Shown: positions 26,873 to 36,126, numbered from the stretch's first letter. The stretch: DNA of 64,000 nucleotides from JBGNFV01 sp049645705 (GCA_049645705.1 JBARUK010000096.1:3025-67024), one strand, 5' to 3'. Notes: generated by a model from the letters alone, not told the origin. Numbers and translations: made by a program.

Positions 26873-27387
26873 AACTGACTGTCTTTCAGGGTAGATATTG
26901 GTTAGGTTAATCCTCCAGGTTTAGTAGAAGAATTAAGGATTTTGATCAACGCTAAATTAATCTACCAGAAAACGGTATTTGTAGGAAGCTAATACGATAT
27001 GTTACTGAAGTGATTTAATAATCATTTCAGATAAAATTAGATTCTTTTATGTAGGGAAGATTGGCCGACTTGCTACCTGATCTAAATCAAAAATGGGTAT
27101 AAGATAGTTGTAGGATAGTGTATAAGTATCTGTTTAATAGGTGTTTATTTAAAATCAACAGATGAACTCACGGATAGAGGGCTTAAGAATTTTTTCCTCG
27201 GTTACAGATGTAAAGAAAGATGCACTGAAATCAACTTTTTGCTAACGAGGGTTAATTGCCGCTGCCTGACCGGTTTACGCCGCATATAGAGGGGGTCATT
27301 TCACCATTAGCTTAGAAACTGTTAATGAGGGCAAAAAATCGTTTTTTATCATTAATTTTACGACCTAATTGAGCATAAATTTATCTT
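26873..27387. other. 515-bp intergenic region between divergent multi-PAS and icmF genes
   Basis: Divergent promoter region, AT-rich. I see no coding frame. One imperfect inverted repeat, CTGAA-GTGAT against ATCAT-TTCAG, lies at about 27007-27030. No promoter of the TTTG/TAnnTTTG type is convincing. Confidence 0.4.
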
Positions 27388-30300
27388 ATGTCAGTGACTG
27401 AACAACCCTACAAACCCAAGAACAATATTCGCATCGTTACGGCGGCTTCCCTATTTGATGGCCACGATGCAGCCATAAATATAATGCGTCGTATCATCCA
27501 GTCCACCGGTGTGGAAGTAATACACCTGGGACATGACCGCTCCGTACAGGAAGTGGTAGATACCGCTATACAGGAAGATGCCCAGGCTATAGCTATGACC
27601 AGCTACCAGGGCGGACACGTAGAGTATTTCAAATACATGTACGACCTGCTCAAGGAGAAAGGAGCAGGGCATATAAAGATATTCGGCGGCGGAGGCGGTA
27701 CTATTCTGCCCGAGGAAATAAAGGAACTGCACGACTACGGCATCACACGTATATATAGTCCGGATGACGGGCGCGAGATGGGCCTGCAGGGAATGATCAA
27801 CCATTTGGTAATGACAGCCGACTACCCGGTAGGCGAGAATATCAACGGCGAAGTGAACGAACTGGAGTCACAGAATAAGTCTGCACTTGCCAGGCTGATA
27901 TCTGCTGCTGAAAACTTCCCTGAAGATAACAAAAATGTGCTGCAGGGCATCAGGGAAAAAGCTGAAGGTATAAAAGTACCCGTACTTGGTATCACCGGTA
28001 CCGGGGGTGCCGGAAAATCTTCCCTAGTAGATGAACTGGTAAGGCGTTTTCTGGTAGATTTTAGCGATAAGCGCATAGCCATCATCTCCGTAGACCCAAG
28101 TAAACGGAAGACCGGGGGGGCGCTGCTCGGCGACCGTATCCGGATGAATGCGATCAACAATGACCGCGTGTACATGCGCTCACTGGCTACCAGGCAGAGT
28201 AATCTTGCCCTGAGTAAATATGTGCAGGAAGCAGTAAACATTGTCAAAGCAGCAGATTTTGACTTTATCATCCTGGAAACTTCCGGCATAGGCCAGTCTG
28301 ATACGGAAATTATAGAGCACTCTGATATGTCACTGTACGTAATGACGCCTGAATATGGTGCCGCTACGCAGTTGGAAAAGATCGACATGCTGGATTTTGC
28401 CGATATCATAGCGCTGAACAAGTTTGATAAGCGCGGCGCCCAGGATGCCCTGCGGGATGTGCGTAAACAATACAAACGCAACCATAACTTATGGGACACT
28501 AAGGAAGACGATCTGCCGGTACTGGGTACTATTGCTTCGCAGTTCAACGACCCGGGTATGAACTCACTGTACCGGGCTATTATGACCATGCTGGTAGAAA
28601 AGACGGGCGCCGACCTGCCTACCAGCTTCGAGGCTTCCGGGGAGATGTCTGAGAAGATATTTATCATCCCGCCTGCACGTACGCGCTATCTGTCTGAAAT
28701 ATCCGAAACTATACGACACTATAATAAGTGGTCGGTGGAGCAGAAGGAAGTGGCCCAAAAGCTATACTCTTTGCAAAAGAGTATCGAAACACTGAAAGAA
28801 ACAGGCGCAGACAGTGAAGAGGTGTTAAAGGCCCTGAACGATACATACGAAAAGGTGCAACTGGACATAGACCCCCGCAATATGAAAATATTGGAAGGGT
28901 GGTCTGAAAAAGTAGCCCGATACAAGGACGACGAATACGTGTACGAGGTCCGTGGTAAAGAAATAAGGGTACAGACACATCGTGAAACGCTGTCGCATAC
29001 CAAAATACCAAAAGTAGTTACGCCGCGGTACGAAGGCTGGGGTGACATTCTGCACTGGAATCTGCAGGAAAACGTACCGGGTGAGTTTCCGTACACGGCA
29101 GGGGTGTTCCCCTTTAAGCGCGAAGGCGAAGATCCCACCCGTATGTTTGCCGGTGAGGGAGGCCCTGAGCGTACGAACCGACGCTTTCACTACCTGAGCC
29201 AGGACATGCCGGCCAAGCGACTGAGCACGGCCTTCGATTCGGTAACGCTATATGGTAACGACCCTGACCACCGCCCGGATATTTACGGTAAGATCGGTAA
29301 TTCAGGGGTATCCGTATGCTGCCTGGACGATGCCAAGAAACTGTACAGTGGTTTTGATCTGGCGAGCCCTGGTACTTCTGTTTCTATGACCATTAACGGG
29401 CCAGCGGCGATCATAACGGGCTTCTTTATGAATGCAGCCATAGATCAGCAGTGCGAAAAATACATTCGAGAGAACGGCCTGATAGATGAGGTCAAAGATA
29501 AAATGAAGGCCTACTTTGCCGAACGAGGTGCTGAGCAGCCTACTTATAAAGGAGAGCTACCGGAAGGCAATGACGGGCTTGGACTGATGCTCCTGGGAAT
29601 AACGGGTGACAAAGTACTACCGTCTGACGTGTACGAGCAGATCAAGACGGATACTATCTCACGTGTACGAGGCACTGTGCAGGCCGATATACTGAAAGAA
29701 GACCAGGCCCAGAATACCTGTATTTTCAGTACGGAGTTTTCCCTTCGTCTGATGGGAGACATGCAGCAGTACTTTATCAACAATAATATCAGGAACTTCT
29801 ACAGCGTCTCTATTTCCGGCTATCACATAGCAGAAGCAGGAGCGAACCCCATTACCCAATTGGCCTTTACACTTGCCAATGGCTTTACCTACGTGGAGTA
29901 TTATGCCAGCCGGGGTATGGATATCAATAAGTTTGCGCCTAATCTTTCTTTCTTCTTCTCCAATGGAGTAGATGCCGAGTATTCTGTCATTGGCCGTGTG
30001 GCCAGGAAAGTGTGGGCCAAGGCCATGAAGCAGAAGTACAGTGCAAATGACCGCAGCCAGAAACTGAAATATCATATTCAGACGAGCGGACGTTCACTGC
30101 ACGCGCAGGAGATCGACTTTAATGATATCCGCACGACACTGCAAGCCCTGTATGCTATCTATGATAACTGTAATTCACTGCATACAAATGCTTACGATGA
30201 AGCCATCACTACCCCTACGGAGGAGTCTGTACGCCGTGCGGTAGCCATACAACTCATCATAAACAAAGAGCTGGGATTGGCTAAAAATGAAAATCCGATC

Positions 30301-30768
30301 CAGGGTGCTTTCATTATTGAAGAGCTGACTGACTTGGTAGAAGAGGCCGTAATGGTAGAGTTTGACCGTATCACTGAACGCGGCGGTGTGCTGGGAGCTA
30401 TGGAAACGATGTATCAGCGTAGTAAGATACAGGAAGAAAGCCTATACTACGAGACGCTCAAGCATACGGGTGAATACCCTATTATAGGTGTAAATACATA
30501 CCTGTCGTCCAAGGGGTCGCCTACCATTATACCGAGTGAAGTGATCAGGGCCACTAAGGATGAAAAAGAAGGTCAGATAGATACACTAAACAAACTTCAT
30601 ACACTGTACCGTGAAACAGCAGAAGAAAAACTGCGGATGGTCCAGCGACAGGCTATCGAAAACAATAATATGTTCGAGGCCCTGATGGAGGCGACTAAAT
30701 ACTGTAGCCTGGGGCAGATAACAAATGCTATGTTTGAAGTGGGCGGACAGTACCGCCGAAACATGTAA
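27388..30768 (+). CDS. icmF: Fused acyl-CoA mutase / G-protein chaperone (IcmF type)
   Basis: The 1126-aa product joins three parts. The N-terminal cobalamin-binding domain has D-x-H-x2-G-like ASLFDGHDAA (DGHD 24-27) and later FGGGGGTI. The MeaB-like G domain has Walker A GTGGAGKS (204-211) and NKFD near 342. The large mutase domain runs from about 560 to the end and includes YSVSISGYHIAEAGANPITQ. This order, B12 domain - G protein - mutase, defines IcmF, which interconverts isobutyryl-CoA and butyryl-CoA with adenosylcobalamin. Related fusions act on isovaleryl/pivalyl-CoA, and the substrate pocket was not resolved here. The gene is monocistronic with a strong terminator. It links branched-chain amino-acid or fatty-acid breakdown to central metabolism. 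Confidence 0.93.
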   Translation: MSVTEQPYKPKNNIRIVTAASLFDGHDAAINIMRRIIQSTGVEVIHLGHDRSVQEVVDTAIQEDAQAIAMTSYQGGHVEYFKYMYDLLKEKGAGHIKIFGGGGGTILPEEIKELHDYGITRIYSPDDGREMGLQGMINHLVMTADYPVGENINGEVNELESQNKSALARLISAAENFPEDNKNVLQGIREKAEGIKVPVLGITGTGGAGKSSLVDELVRRFLVDFSDKRIAIISVDPSKRKTGGALLGDRIRMNAINNDRVYMRSLATRQSNLALSKYVQEAVNIVKAADFDFIILETSGIGQSDTEIIEHSDMSLYVMTPEYGAATQLEKIDMLDFADIIALNKFDKRGAQDALRDVRKQYKRNHNLWDTKEDDLPVLGTIASQFNDPGMNSLYRAIMTMLVEKTGADLPTSFEASGEMSEKIFIIPPARTRYLSEISETIRHYNKWSVEQKEVAQKLYSLQKSIETLKETGADSEEVLKALNDTYEKVQLDIDPRNMKILEGWSEKVARYKDDEYVYEVRGKEIRVQTHRETLSHTKIPKVVTPRYEGWGDILHWNLQENVPGEFPYTAGVFPFKREGEDPTRMFAGEGGPERTNRRFHYLSQDMPAKRLSTAFDSVTLYGNDPDHRPDIYGKIGNSGVSVCCLDDAKKLYSGFDLASPGTSVSMTINGPAAIITGFFMNAAIDQQCEKYIRENGLIDEVKDKMKAYFAERGAEQPTYKGELPEGNDGLGLMLLGITGDKVLPSDVYEQIKTDTISRVRGTVQADILKEDQAQNTCIFSTEFSLRLMGDMQQYFINNNIRNFYSVSISGYHIAEAGANPITQLAFTLANGFTYVEYYASRGMDINKFAPNLSFFFSNGVDAEYSVIGRVARKVWAKAMKQKYSANDRSQKLKYHIQTSGRSLHAQEIDFNDIRTTLQALYAIYDNCNSLHTNAYDEAITTPTEESVRRAVAIQLIINKELGLAKNENPIQGAFIIEELTDLVEEAVMVEFDRITERGGVLGAMETMYQRSKIQEESLYYETLKHTGEYPIIGVNTYLSSKGSPTIIPSEVIRATKDEKEGQIDTLNKLHTLYRETAEEKLRMVQRQAIENNNMFEALMEATKYCSLGQITNAMFEVGGQYRRNM

Positions 30769-30788
30769 ACAGGTACTAAATAAAATAT

Positions 30789-30826
30789 AATGGCCGTCTG
30801 CTTTGCTGCAGGCGGCCATTTTTTGT
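30789..30826 (+). terminator. Intrinsic terminator after icmF
   Basis: AATGGCCGTCTGC pairs with GCAGGCGGCCATT (one G-T pair) with a short loop, and the stem is followed by TTTTTTG. Confidence 0.92.
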
Positions 30827-30841
30827 TGTTTCAGGCAATCC

Positions 30842-31537
30842 CTATTTAAGGAAGTGGCAGATCTCCTGGCTCAGAACTTCTGTGTTAGCCCGTTCGATAG
30901 GGTGGGTAAACTGCTGGAAGAGGTGAAATGACCCATTGGGAAGAAGCCCAGCCACCTTAGCGGACTCTATTTCTGTCACCATAGTATCATTGGTGCCCAC
31001 ACATATTTTGACTGTATGGTCTATGGTACGGAAATCCTCATCTTTCAGGTGCTCCCCGTTGCCCAAGCCCTCCATCAGGTCAGATGTCTTTTTCAACACC
31101 ATGCGCCAGTCTGCCGGGGCATGACGTTTCTCCAGCATTTTGCCGAATCGGGGCACCTTTTCCATGATAATGTCCGGGTCCAGCATGGCTTTCTCCTTTT
31201 CAGCAGCAGCGGGTGACCAGTCGAACTTAGTACCGAGGGTCATGATCTTACCAATACGAGTAGGGTGATAGCGGGCAATCCACAAGGCTACATATCCACC
31301 CATGCTGAATCCGAATACATGCGGATTTTCCAGCTTCAGGTTGTCCAGGTATACGAGCATATCTACCCCGAAGCGCTGAATCGTAAAAGGTTCGGGTTGT
31401 AGTGCCTTACCTCCGTGTCCGGAAAAGTTGATGGTATGAATATCGAAGGTATCTGCCAGTTCTTTGGCAAGGGTGGTAAACTGCTCCTTGCTACCCAGAG
31501 CACCGTGTAAGAGCAAGAGTGGTGGTTTGGCAGGCAT
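30842..31537 (-). CDS. Alpha/beta hydrolase
   Basis: The 231-aa cytosolic product has the complete alpha/beta-hydrolase layout: LLLLHGALGSKEQF oxyanion loop, nucleophile elbow GFSMGG (serine present), and a C-terminal histidine in FTHPIERAN. An acidic residue near VGTNDTMV completes the triad. No signal peptide is present. The substrate is unknown; esterases, BioH-like or MhpC-like enzymes are possible. It is 8 bp downstream of the 125-aa membrane protein gene on the same strand, so the two are probably co-transcribed. Confidence 0.88.
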   Translation of the reverse strand: MPAKPPLLLLHGALGSKEQFTTLAKELADTFDIHTINFSGHGGKALQPEPFTIQRFGVDMLVYLDNLKLENPHVFGFSMGGYVALWIARYHPTRIGKIMTLGTKFDWSPAAAEKEKAMLDPDIIMEKVPRFGKMLEKRHAPADWRMVLKKTSDLMEGLGNGEHLKDEDFRTIDHTVKICVGTNDTMVTEIESAKVAGLLPNGSFHLFQQFTHPIERANTEVLSQEICHFLK

Positions 31538-31545
31538 ATAAGATA

Positions 31546-31923
31546 TTAATTATTCAGTTCCTGCACTTCGTAGACAAAGTATTCAGTGTCTCCGAGCCAG
31601 AAAAGCCTTATGTATTTTTCTTTATAGAATAACTTAACGCGGTGCCCGTTCTCGATGGCCTCGTTCATTTCTCTGAGTACTTCGTCTGCGTCGCCAGGCG
31701 CTATGCTGAACTCCCAGACAGTAGGGCCTACGCCATCTGTACCAGATCCGAAACCACCCGTATTGAGCTGACCCTCCCAGGTTTTTATAAGTACACCCCG
31801 TTTGCTCACTTTTATGGGCACACCCACTCTTACACCATCGCTGTAGTTAGAAAAAACCACAAGACAGATAAGTGCTATCACAGCCAGGGCCACGCCCAGA
31901 GCAATCCGTTTTATAACTCGCAT
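31546..31923 (-). CDS. Small membrane-anchored protein, 125 aa
   Basis: The product has one N-terminal hydrophobic segment (about 5-25) with basic residues before it, then a beta-rich soluble domain with GVPIKVSKRGVLIKTWEGQL, VWEFSIAPGDADEVLREMN and VKLFYKEKYIRLFWLGDTEYFVYEV. Similar short Bacteroidota proteins carry the KGxLxKTWEGxL pattern and are sometimes labelled 6-phosphogluconate dehydrogenase; the sequence shows no dehydrogenase motif, so I do not use that label. It is probably translated with the hydrolase gene 8 bp downstream. Function unknown. Confidence 0.75.
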   Translation of the reverse strand: MRVIKRIALGVALAVIALICLVVFSNYSDGVRVGVPIKVSKRGVLIKTWEGQLNTGGFGSGTDGVGPTVWEFSIAPGDADEVLREMNEAIENGHRVKLFYKEKYIRLFWLGDTEYFVYEVQELNN

Positions 31924-31999
31924 AGGTGTATCTTATCAGATTCGGCTTCCAAGATAATTTTTTTTATCAAACCAAAGCCTCTGCTGTCTATAAAATACA

Positions 32000-32590
32000 C
32001 TACTTATTGCTTCCTTCTTCCTCTTCTTTCCTTTCTTCGATTTCGCGGCATAGGCTGTCGTACCACTTTTCTCCGTATTTCCTGATCAGTGCGTCTTTCA
32101 GGAATTTATAGACCGGTACTCCCAGCTCTTTTCCCAGGTCACAGGCAGGTGCGCATATGTGCCAGCGATCATAGTTGAGCGCCTCGAACTCATCGTACCG
32201 GGTTATACGTATAGGGTAGAGATGGCAGGACACTGGTTTTTTCCAGTTTATTTTACCGTCCAGGTAAGCCTGCTCTATGCCACATTTCAGAATTTTGTTC
32301 TCGTCGTAAATAGCGTAGATACATTCCTTTCCTCCTATAGTAGGAGTGGAGTAGTCACCATCACTATCCAGTACGTAAGCTCCCTGTTTGTCCAGTTCGC
32401 GTTGTCCTGCTTCTGAGAGGTAGGGCCTGACTTCTCCGGCTATTTCTTTTATCACTGACAGTTCGTCATCTTCCAATGGGGCACCCAGATCGCCTTCCAC
32501 ACAGCAGGCGCCTTTGCATTTGGAGAGATTGCAGACAAACAACTGATCGCGTATGTCATCAGAGATAACTGTATGTTCTACCAGGATCAT
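32000..32590 (-). CDS. DUF3109 cysteine-rich protein
   Basis: Read from the ATG at 32590 the product is 196 aa and begins MILVEHTVISDD. An upstream start at 32620 would add ten residues. It has CNLSKCKGACCVEGD near the N-terminus, a middle GGKECIYA and KCGIEQAYLDG, then PVSCHLYPIRI and WHICAPACDLGKELG. These eight or more cysteines in fixed spacing define DUF3109, related to the YkgJ-type zinc/iron-chelate family (Fe-S or Zn binding inferred). The family is widespread in Bacteroidota and its function is unknown. It lies upstream of the small membrane protein gene. Confidence 0.88.
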   Translation of the reverse strand: MILVEHTVISDDIRDQLFVCNLSKCKGACCVEGDLGAPLEDDELSVIKEIAGEVRPYLSEAGQRELDKQGAYVLDSDGDYSTPTIGGKECIYAIYDENKILKCGIEQAYLDGKINWKKPVSCHLYPIRITRYDEFEALNYDRWHICAPACDLGKELGVPVYKFLKDALIRKYGEKWYDSLCREIEERKEEEEGSNK

Positions 32591-32620
32591 AATCAAAGGT
32601 TTACTAAGTAAGGGGGACAA

Positions 32621-32975
32621 ATATAAGCGATAATAACCGTATTGAACCGGAGAGAGTGCCCGTTCTCTCAGGTTATTTTTATCCCCTTAATTTCCAGTTG
32701 GAGAAGGCTGAATCTCTAAAGGTATAATTTTATTTAACTTGATTGGTTTTACGAGGGGCTATGAAATGGTGCTGAAAATTGAATATTTGATGGATGAGTT
32801 AAAGAGTGGGGAGGGAGCATTTACTAAGCTCTGAAAGTGAGAAAGTAAGCATATGTATTTGTACAGCAGATAGTAATAAAAATTGCGATGTTGATCTGAT
32901 GCTGTATACCAAAAATGACAAAGAGCTCCCGTTTGGTGGAAGCTCTTCAATACTAAAAGTAGATTTTAAATTGTT
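32621..32975. other. 355-bp intergenic region with two hairpins
   Basis: No coding frame is seen. A hairpin at 32645-32680 (AACC-GAGAGA...TCTCTC-GGTT followed by ATTTTTAT) looks like a terminator on the plus strand, although no plus-strand gene precedes it. Near 32920-32950, AAGAGCT...AGCTCTT can form the 3' hairpin of the minus-strand regulator gene that ends at 32976. Confidence 0.45.
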
Positions 32976-33431
32976 TTAAGGTTGCCCTTTATACATGTCG
33001 AGATAAGCTCTCTCAAGCCGCTCCTGACGGTAAAGTGCAACTTCCATTTCATCGGAAAACTCAACCATGGCGTCAGATAATGTAGTCATGCTATTACGCA
33101 GTGCCTTTTTATCCTGTGATGGTGCGTTACCTTTGATCTCATCATTCAGCTTACGAATTTCCCGCAGTTTTTTGCGAAAAGTCTGAATGTTTCGTCCTCT
33201 TTCAGGGATCACGGACGGTAAAGTTTCCAGGTTAGTCTCAACAAACTTCCATAGAGAAATATTGAAATGATCTGCTAACCGGATCACCGTTTGCAGGCTT
33301 GGTTCTGCCTGTCCATTCTCATAGCTGCCTATTATACTCTTCTTTTTTCCCAGTACGGTAGCCACTTCTTCCATGGTTTGGCTGGTCTTCTTTCTTAGAT
33401 ACCGTAGGTTCTTAGCGAAATAATTATTCAT
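32976..33431 (-). CDS. XRE-family helix-turn-helix regulator
   Basis: The 151-aa product has an N-terminal HTH domain (about 5-60): LRYLRKKTSQTMEEVATVLGKKKSIIGSYENG, with recognition-helix residues KKSIIGSYE. The C-terminal part (about 80-150) is helical and probably mediates oligomerisation. It contains no metal site or ligand-binding motif that I recognise. Two overlapping inverted repeats lie just upstream (33473-33510), consistent with autoregulation. Its upstream neighbour on the same strand is the fructosamine-kinase gene (gap 109 bp). Confidence 0.9.
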   Translation of the reverse strand: MNNYFAKNLRYLRKKTSQTMEEVATVLGKKKSIIGSYENGQAEPSLQTVIRLADHFNISLWKFVETNLETLPSVIPERGRNIQTFRKKLREIRKLNDEIKGNAPSQDKKALRNSMTTLSDAMVEFSDEMEVALYRQERLERAYLDMYKGQP

Positions 33432-33472
33432 AGTGGGAGTTTAACCTGACCGAAATATATAGGGATCAATTT

Positions 33473-33510
33473 GGAAAAAATTAGTAAAAATGGAAAATGA
33501 TTTTTTCCAT
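33473..33510 (-). promoter_or_regulatory. Inverted repeats upstream of the XRE regulator (possible operator)
   Basis: GGAAAAAAT (33473-33481) and ATTTTTTCC (33500-33508) are perfect inverted arms. A second arm, ATGGAAAA at about 33490-33497, also pairs with TTTTCCAT at the right side. The site lies 42-80 bp before the regulator ATG and downstream of the fructosamine-kinase stop, where an autoregulatory operator would be. Confidence 0.5.
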
Positions 33511-33540
33511 GCCTCATATTATTTCGATAAGATTTGGTTT

Positions 33541-34425
33541 TTAATCGATGTATTTATCAATTATTCGTTCTACACCACTCATGTAAGATAGGCCAAACAA
33601 GTTCACATGAACTAACAGCGGGTATAAATTATAGATTTCAATTCGTTCCGAAATGCCGGATTCTGTCGAATAGGATTCTTCGTAGGCATCGTAAAAAATT
33701 TGATCGAACCCTCCGAACAGGCGGGTAAAACCTAAATCAACTTCCCTATTTCCGTAGTACACAGCGGGATCGATGAGCCATCCGTGGCCGTCAGGGCCGG
33801 TCATTACGTTGCCGCTCCACAGGTCTCCGTGCAGTAAAGATGGCGGCTCGTCTGTAAGTAATTCGGAAAGTTTTGGATATAATTTCCTGAAACGATTTGC
33901 AAAGCCGTCGTCCATCAGACCCTTGTACTTTGCCAGCCCTATCTGAACATCCAGCCTTCTTTCTATAAAAAAATCGATCCAGGAGTCCATGGGTTCGTTG
34001 CTCTGGGGCAGTCGGCCTATGTAGTTATCAAAATCCAGGCCGAAAGCCTTATGTGTACAGCGGTGCATATTAGCAAGACTGTGGCCGAGGGTTTCCCAGT
34101 AGTCCGTATTTTTCCGGGCGCTGCTCAGGTATTCGGTAAGGAGGTAGCGGTTTCCGTTCACCTTCCCGCAGTTCAGCGGCTCGGGTACATTAGGCAGGCC
34201 GGAGCTTCTCATCAGTTGCAGGCCGCGGTATTCCTTCTCGAACATGTCCGGTTCGCTATGTTCGTTCCATTTTATGAAAAAACTGCCTTTAGATGTTATC
34301 AGTCTTACGGCATTGTTTATGCAGCCTCCGCTTTTAAATTCTATATCCCGTACCTGTAGTTCTTCTCCCAGGCTTTCGAAGAGTGCTGTCTCGAAAAACT
34401 GGTTCTGAGCAATTCCGTTTATCAT
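33541..34425 (-). CDS. Fructosamine/ketosamine-3-kinase family protein
   Basis: The 294-aa product has a protein-kinase-like fold. It contains an ATP-site lysine in GSFFIKWNEHS, the catalytic loop LLHGDLWSGNVM (Asp in HGDLW) and WLIDPAVYYGNREVDLGFT (metal-binding Asp). These are the hallmarks of fructosamine-3-kinases, which phosphorylate ketosamines on glycated proteins to trigger deglycation. The ATG at 34425 overlaps the stop of the low-molecular-weight phosphatase gene (ATGA, 4 bp). This pairing of a fructosamine kinase with an LMW-PTP is seen in many bacteria and suggests linked deglycation chemistry. Confidence 0.92.
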   Translation of the reverse strand: MINGIAQNQFFETALFESLGEELQVRDIEFKSGGCINNAVRLITSKGSFFIKWNEHSEPDMFEKEYRGLQLMRSSGLPNVPEPLNCGKVNGNRYLLTEYLSSARKNTDYWETLGHSLANMHRCTHKAFGLDFDNYIGRLPQSNEPMDSWIDFFIERRLDVQIGLAKYKGLMDDGFANRFRKLYPKLSELLTDEPPSLLHGDLWSGNVMTGPDGHGWLIDPAVYYGNREVDLGFTRLFGGFDQIFYDAYEESYSTESGISERIEIYNLYPLLVHVNLFGLSYMSGVERIIDKYID

Positions 34426-34910
34426 GTCAGGTTGTGTTCTTCTTTCAGATAGTTCAGGAATTTTCTTCCTGAGCGTAATACCATTTCATATACTTCGGTG
34501 AATCCATCCGCCTCACTCCAATAGGGATCGGGTACATCCAGCGACCCGCCGTCGGCGACTTCATCGTCGAAGTCACGCATCATGACCAGGTTAAAACTAT
34601 TGATGGTATTGCCTGCAGCCTTGAGAATATTCTGGCGGTTGCTTTCATCCATGGCCACTATATAATCGAATGAGGTAAAATCGTCGGCGGCAAGCTGACG
34701 CGAAACGCTGTCTACAGCTACACCGAATTTTTTGCCGCAGGCTATGCTCCGCGGATCGGCCGGGTCTCCGTCATGGTAGCCGCTGGTACCGGCTGAGTCT
34801 GCACTTATCTTATCGTCGAGGTTTTCCTCCTCTACCAGTTTCTTAAAAACGCCTTCTGCCAGCGGGGAGCGACAGATATTACCAAGGCATACAAATAGAA
34901 CGTTGATCAT
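34422..34910 (-). CDS. Low-molecular-weight protein-tyrosine phosphatase
   Basis: The 162-aa product begins MINVLFVCLGNICRSPLAEG, the C-x5-R-S P-loop (C8 to R14). It ends with the catalytic aspartate in VPDPYWSEADGF. It dephosphorylates tyrosine-phosphorylated proteins or, in kinase-linked contexts, phosphosugars. The stop overlaps the start of the fructosamine-kinase gene by 4 bp, so the two are co-translated. No signal peptide is present. Confidence 0.95.
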   Translation of the reverse strand: MINVLFVCLGNICRSPLAEGVFKKLVEEENLDDKISADSAGTSGYHDGDPADPRSIACGKKFGVAVDSVSRQLAADDFTSFDYIVAMDESNRQNILKAAGNTINSFNLVMMRDFDDEVADGGSLDVPDPYWSEADGFTEVYEMVLRSGRKFLNYLKEEHNLT

Positions 34911-35290
34911 GTAGTAAGCTTGTTTATGTCTATAACCCTGAAAGCCCGAAACAGGTTATGCCCCACCGTAGGGATCATGCCCGGCAAGTCATCGGAATTT
35001 GCTCCTTCGGAGGCTGATCCAAATGGATGGCAACAACTAAATTTCTTACGGGAATAAATTATAAAATTTAGATTATCAGGGTGTTGAGAATAATCTTGAT
35101 TTTTTTTTGCAGGGGGTGGTTACTTTTCCTTGGGTACCGGTATATAACAGTACATAACACACAAATTTTATTCATACACCTGTTTAACATTCAAAAAAAA
35201 CCTTCCCGTCGAATGGGGAGGTTTTTTTTTGCCCTTACCAAAAAGCTGTAATTTCGGCCATTCTTCTTACACAAACCCAAAGCCTGGAAT
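34911..35290. other. 380-bp divergent intergenic region
   Basis: Contains the promoters of the phosphatase and enoyl-CoA hydratase genes. No coding frame is seen. A plus-strand terminator at 35194-35231 has no upstream plus-strand gene here, so a small RNA in about 34930-35230 is possible. A short self-complementary stretch, GCTCCTTCGGAGGC, lies near 35000. Confidence 0.4.
35194..35231 (+). terminator. Orphan terminator-like hairpin
   Basis: AAAACCTTCCC pairs with GGGGAGGTTTT around a 9-nt loop and is followed by a nine-T run. No protein gene ends before it on the plus strand, and the next plus-strand gene starts 60 bp later. Confidence 0.75.
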
Positions 35291-36064
35291 ATGGAATTTA
35301 TTACTGTCGATAAGCGATACGAACAGCATATTGCATTAATACGGCTAAACCGGCCGAAAGAACTGAATGCGCTGAATCTGCAGCTCATGGGTGAGCTGCG
35401 TGATGCGCTTGCCGAACTGGATGCCGATGATGACGTACGGGTAATCATACTTACCGGAAATGAAAGAGCATTTGCCGCCGGGGCAGACATAAAGCAGATG
35501 GCCGGTAAGACGGCTATCGATATGCTGATAACCGATCAGTTCTCTACCTGGGACCAGATCAAAAAGACGAAGAAGCCTCTGATAGCGGCTGTGTCCGGCT
35601 TTGCCCTGGGAGGAGGTTGTGAGCTTGCTATGACCTGCGACATGATCGTAGCATCTGAGTCGGCAAAATTCGGCCAGCCTGAGATCAAGATAGGCGTGAT
35701 GCCCGGTGCAGGAGGTACGCAGCGCCTCACCAGAGCGGTAGGTAAGGCCCGCGCCATGGAAATGGTGCTTACAGGTAAATTTATAGGAGCAGAGGAGGCC
35801 ATGGCAGCCGGTCTGATAAACCGCATAGCTCCGGTAGAGATGTATATGGAGGCGGCTAAGGACCTGGCGCGCGAAATAGCATCTCTGTCTCCCGTAGCAG
35901 CCAGGCTGGCTAAGGAGTCAGTAAACCGGGCCTACGAGACTCACCTGGACGAAGGGCTGCACTTTGAGCGTAAGAACTTTTACATGTTGTTTGCCTCCGA
36001 AGACCAGACAGAAGGTATGAATGCATTTGTAGAAAAGCGTAAGCCTGACTTCAAAGGACGGTAA
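35291..36064 (+). CDS. Enoyl-CoA hydratase/isomerase (crotonase)
   Basis: The 257-aa product has the crotonase fold. The oxyanion and active-site block GFALGGGCELAMTCDM holds the first catalytic glutamate, and FGQPEIKIGVMPGAGGTQRL holds the second. NERAFAAGADIKQMA is the usual CoA-loop region. With both glutamates present it should hydrate trans-2-enoyl-CoA in beta-oxidation or in 3-hydroxybutyryl-CoA metabolism. It stands alone, ahead of a bidirectional terminator. Confidence 0.94.
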   Translation: MEFITVDKRYEQHIALIRLNRPKELNALNLQLMGELRDALAELDADDDVRVIILTGNERAFAAGADIKQMAGKTAIDMLITDQFSTWDQIKKTKKPLIAAVSGFALGGGCELAMTCDMIVASESAKFGQPEIKIGVMPGAGGTQRLTRAVGKARAMEMVLTGKFIGAEEAMAAGLINRIAPVEMYMEAAKDLAREIASLSPVAARLAKESVNRAYETHLDEGLHFERKNFYMLFASEDQTEGMNAFVEKRKPDFKGR

Positions 36065-36087
36065 GGTCGTTTTTCACTATGCTGAAT

Positions 36088-36126
36088 TAAAAAGGGCTGT
36101 CTGCAAATATGCAGACAGCCCTTTTC
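36088..36126. terminator. Bidirectional terminator
   Basis: AAAAGGGCTGTCTGC and GCAGACAGCCCTTTT form a perfect 15-bp stem around AAATAT, flanked by A and T tracts. It separates the convergent enoyl-CoA hydratase and outer-membrane protein genes. Confidence 0.93.

Noticed and set aside
31546..31923. 6-phosphogluconate dehydrogenase, as similar small proteins are sometimes labelled
   Set aside because: The protein is only 125 aa with one membrane segment and no NAD(P)-binding glycine motif.
34985..35080. Possible tRNA or other structured RNA in the divergent region
   Set aside because: No cloverleaf, anticodon arm or T-loop GGTTCGA was found; only short self-complementary stretches.
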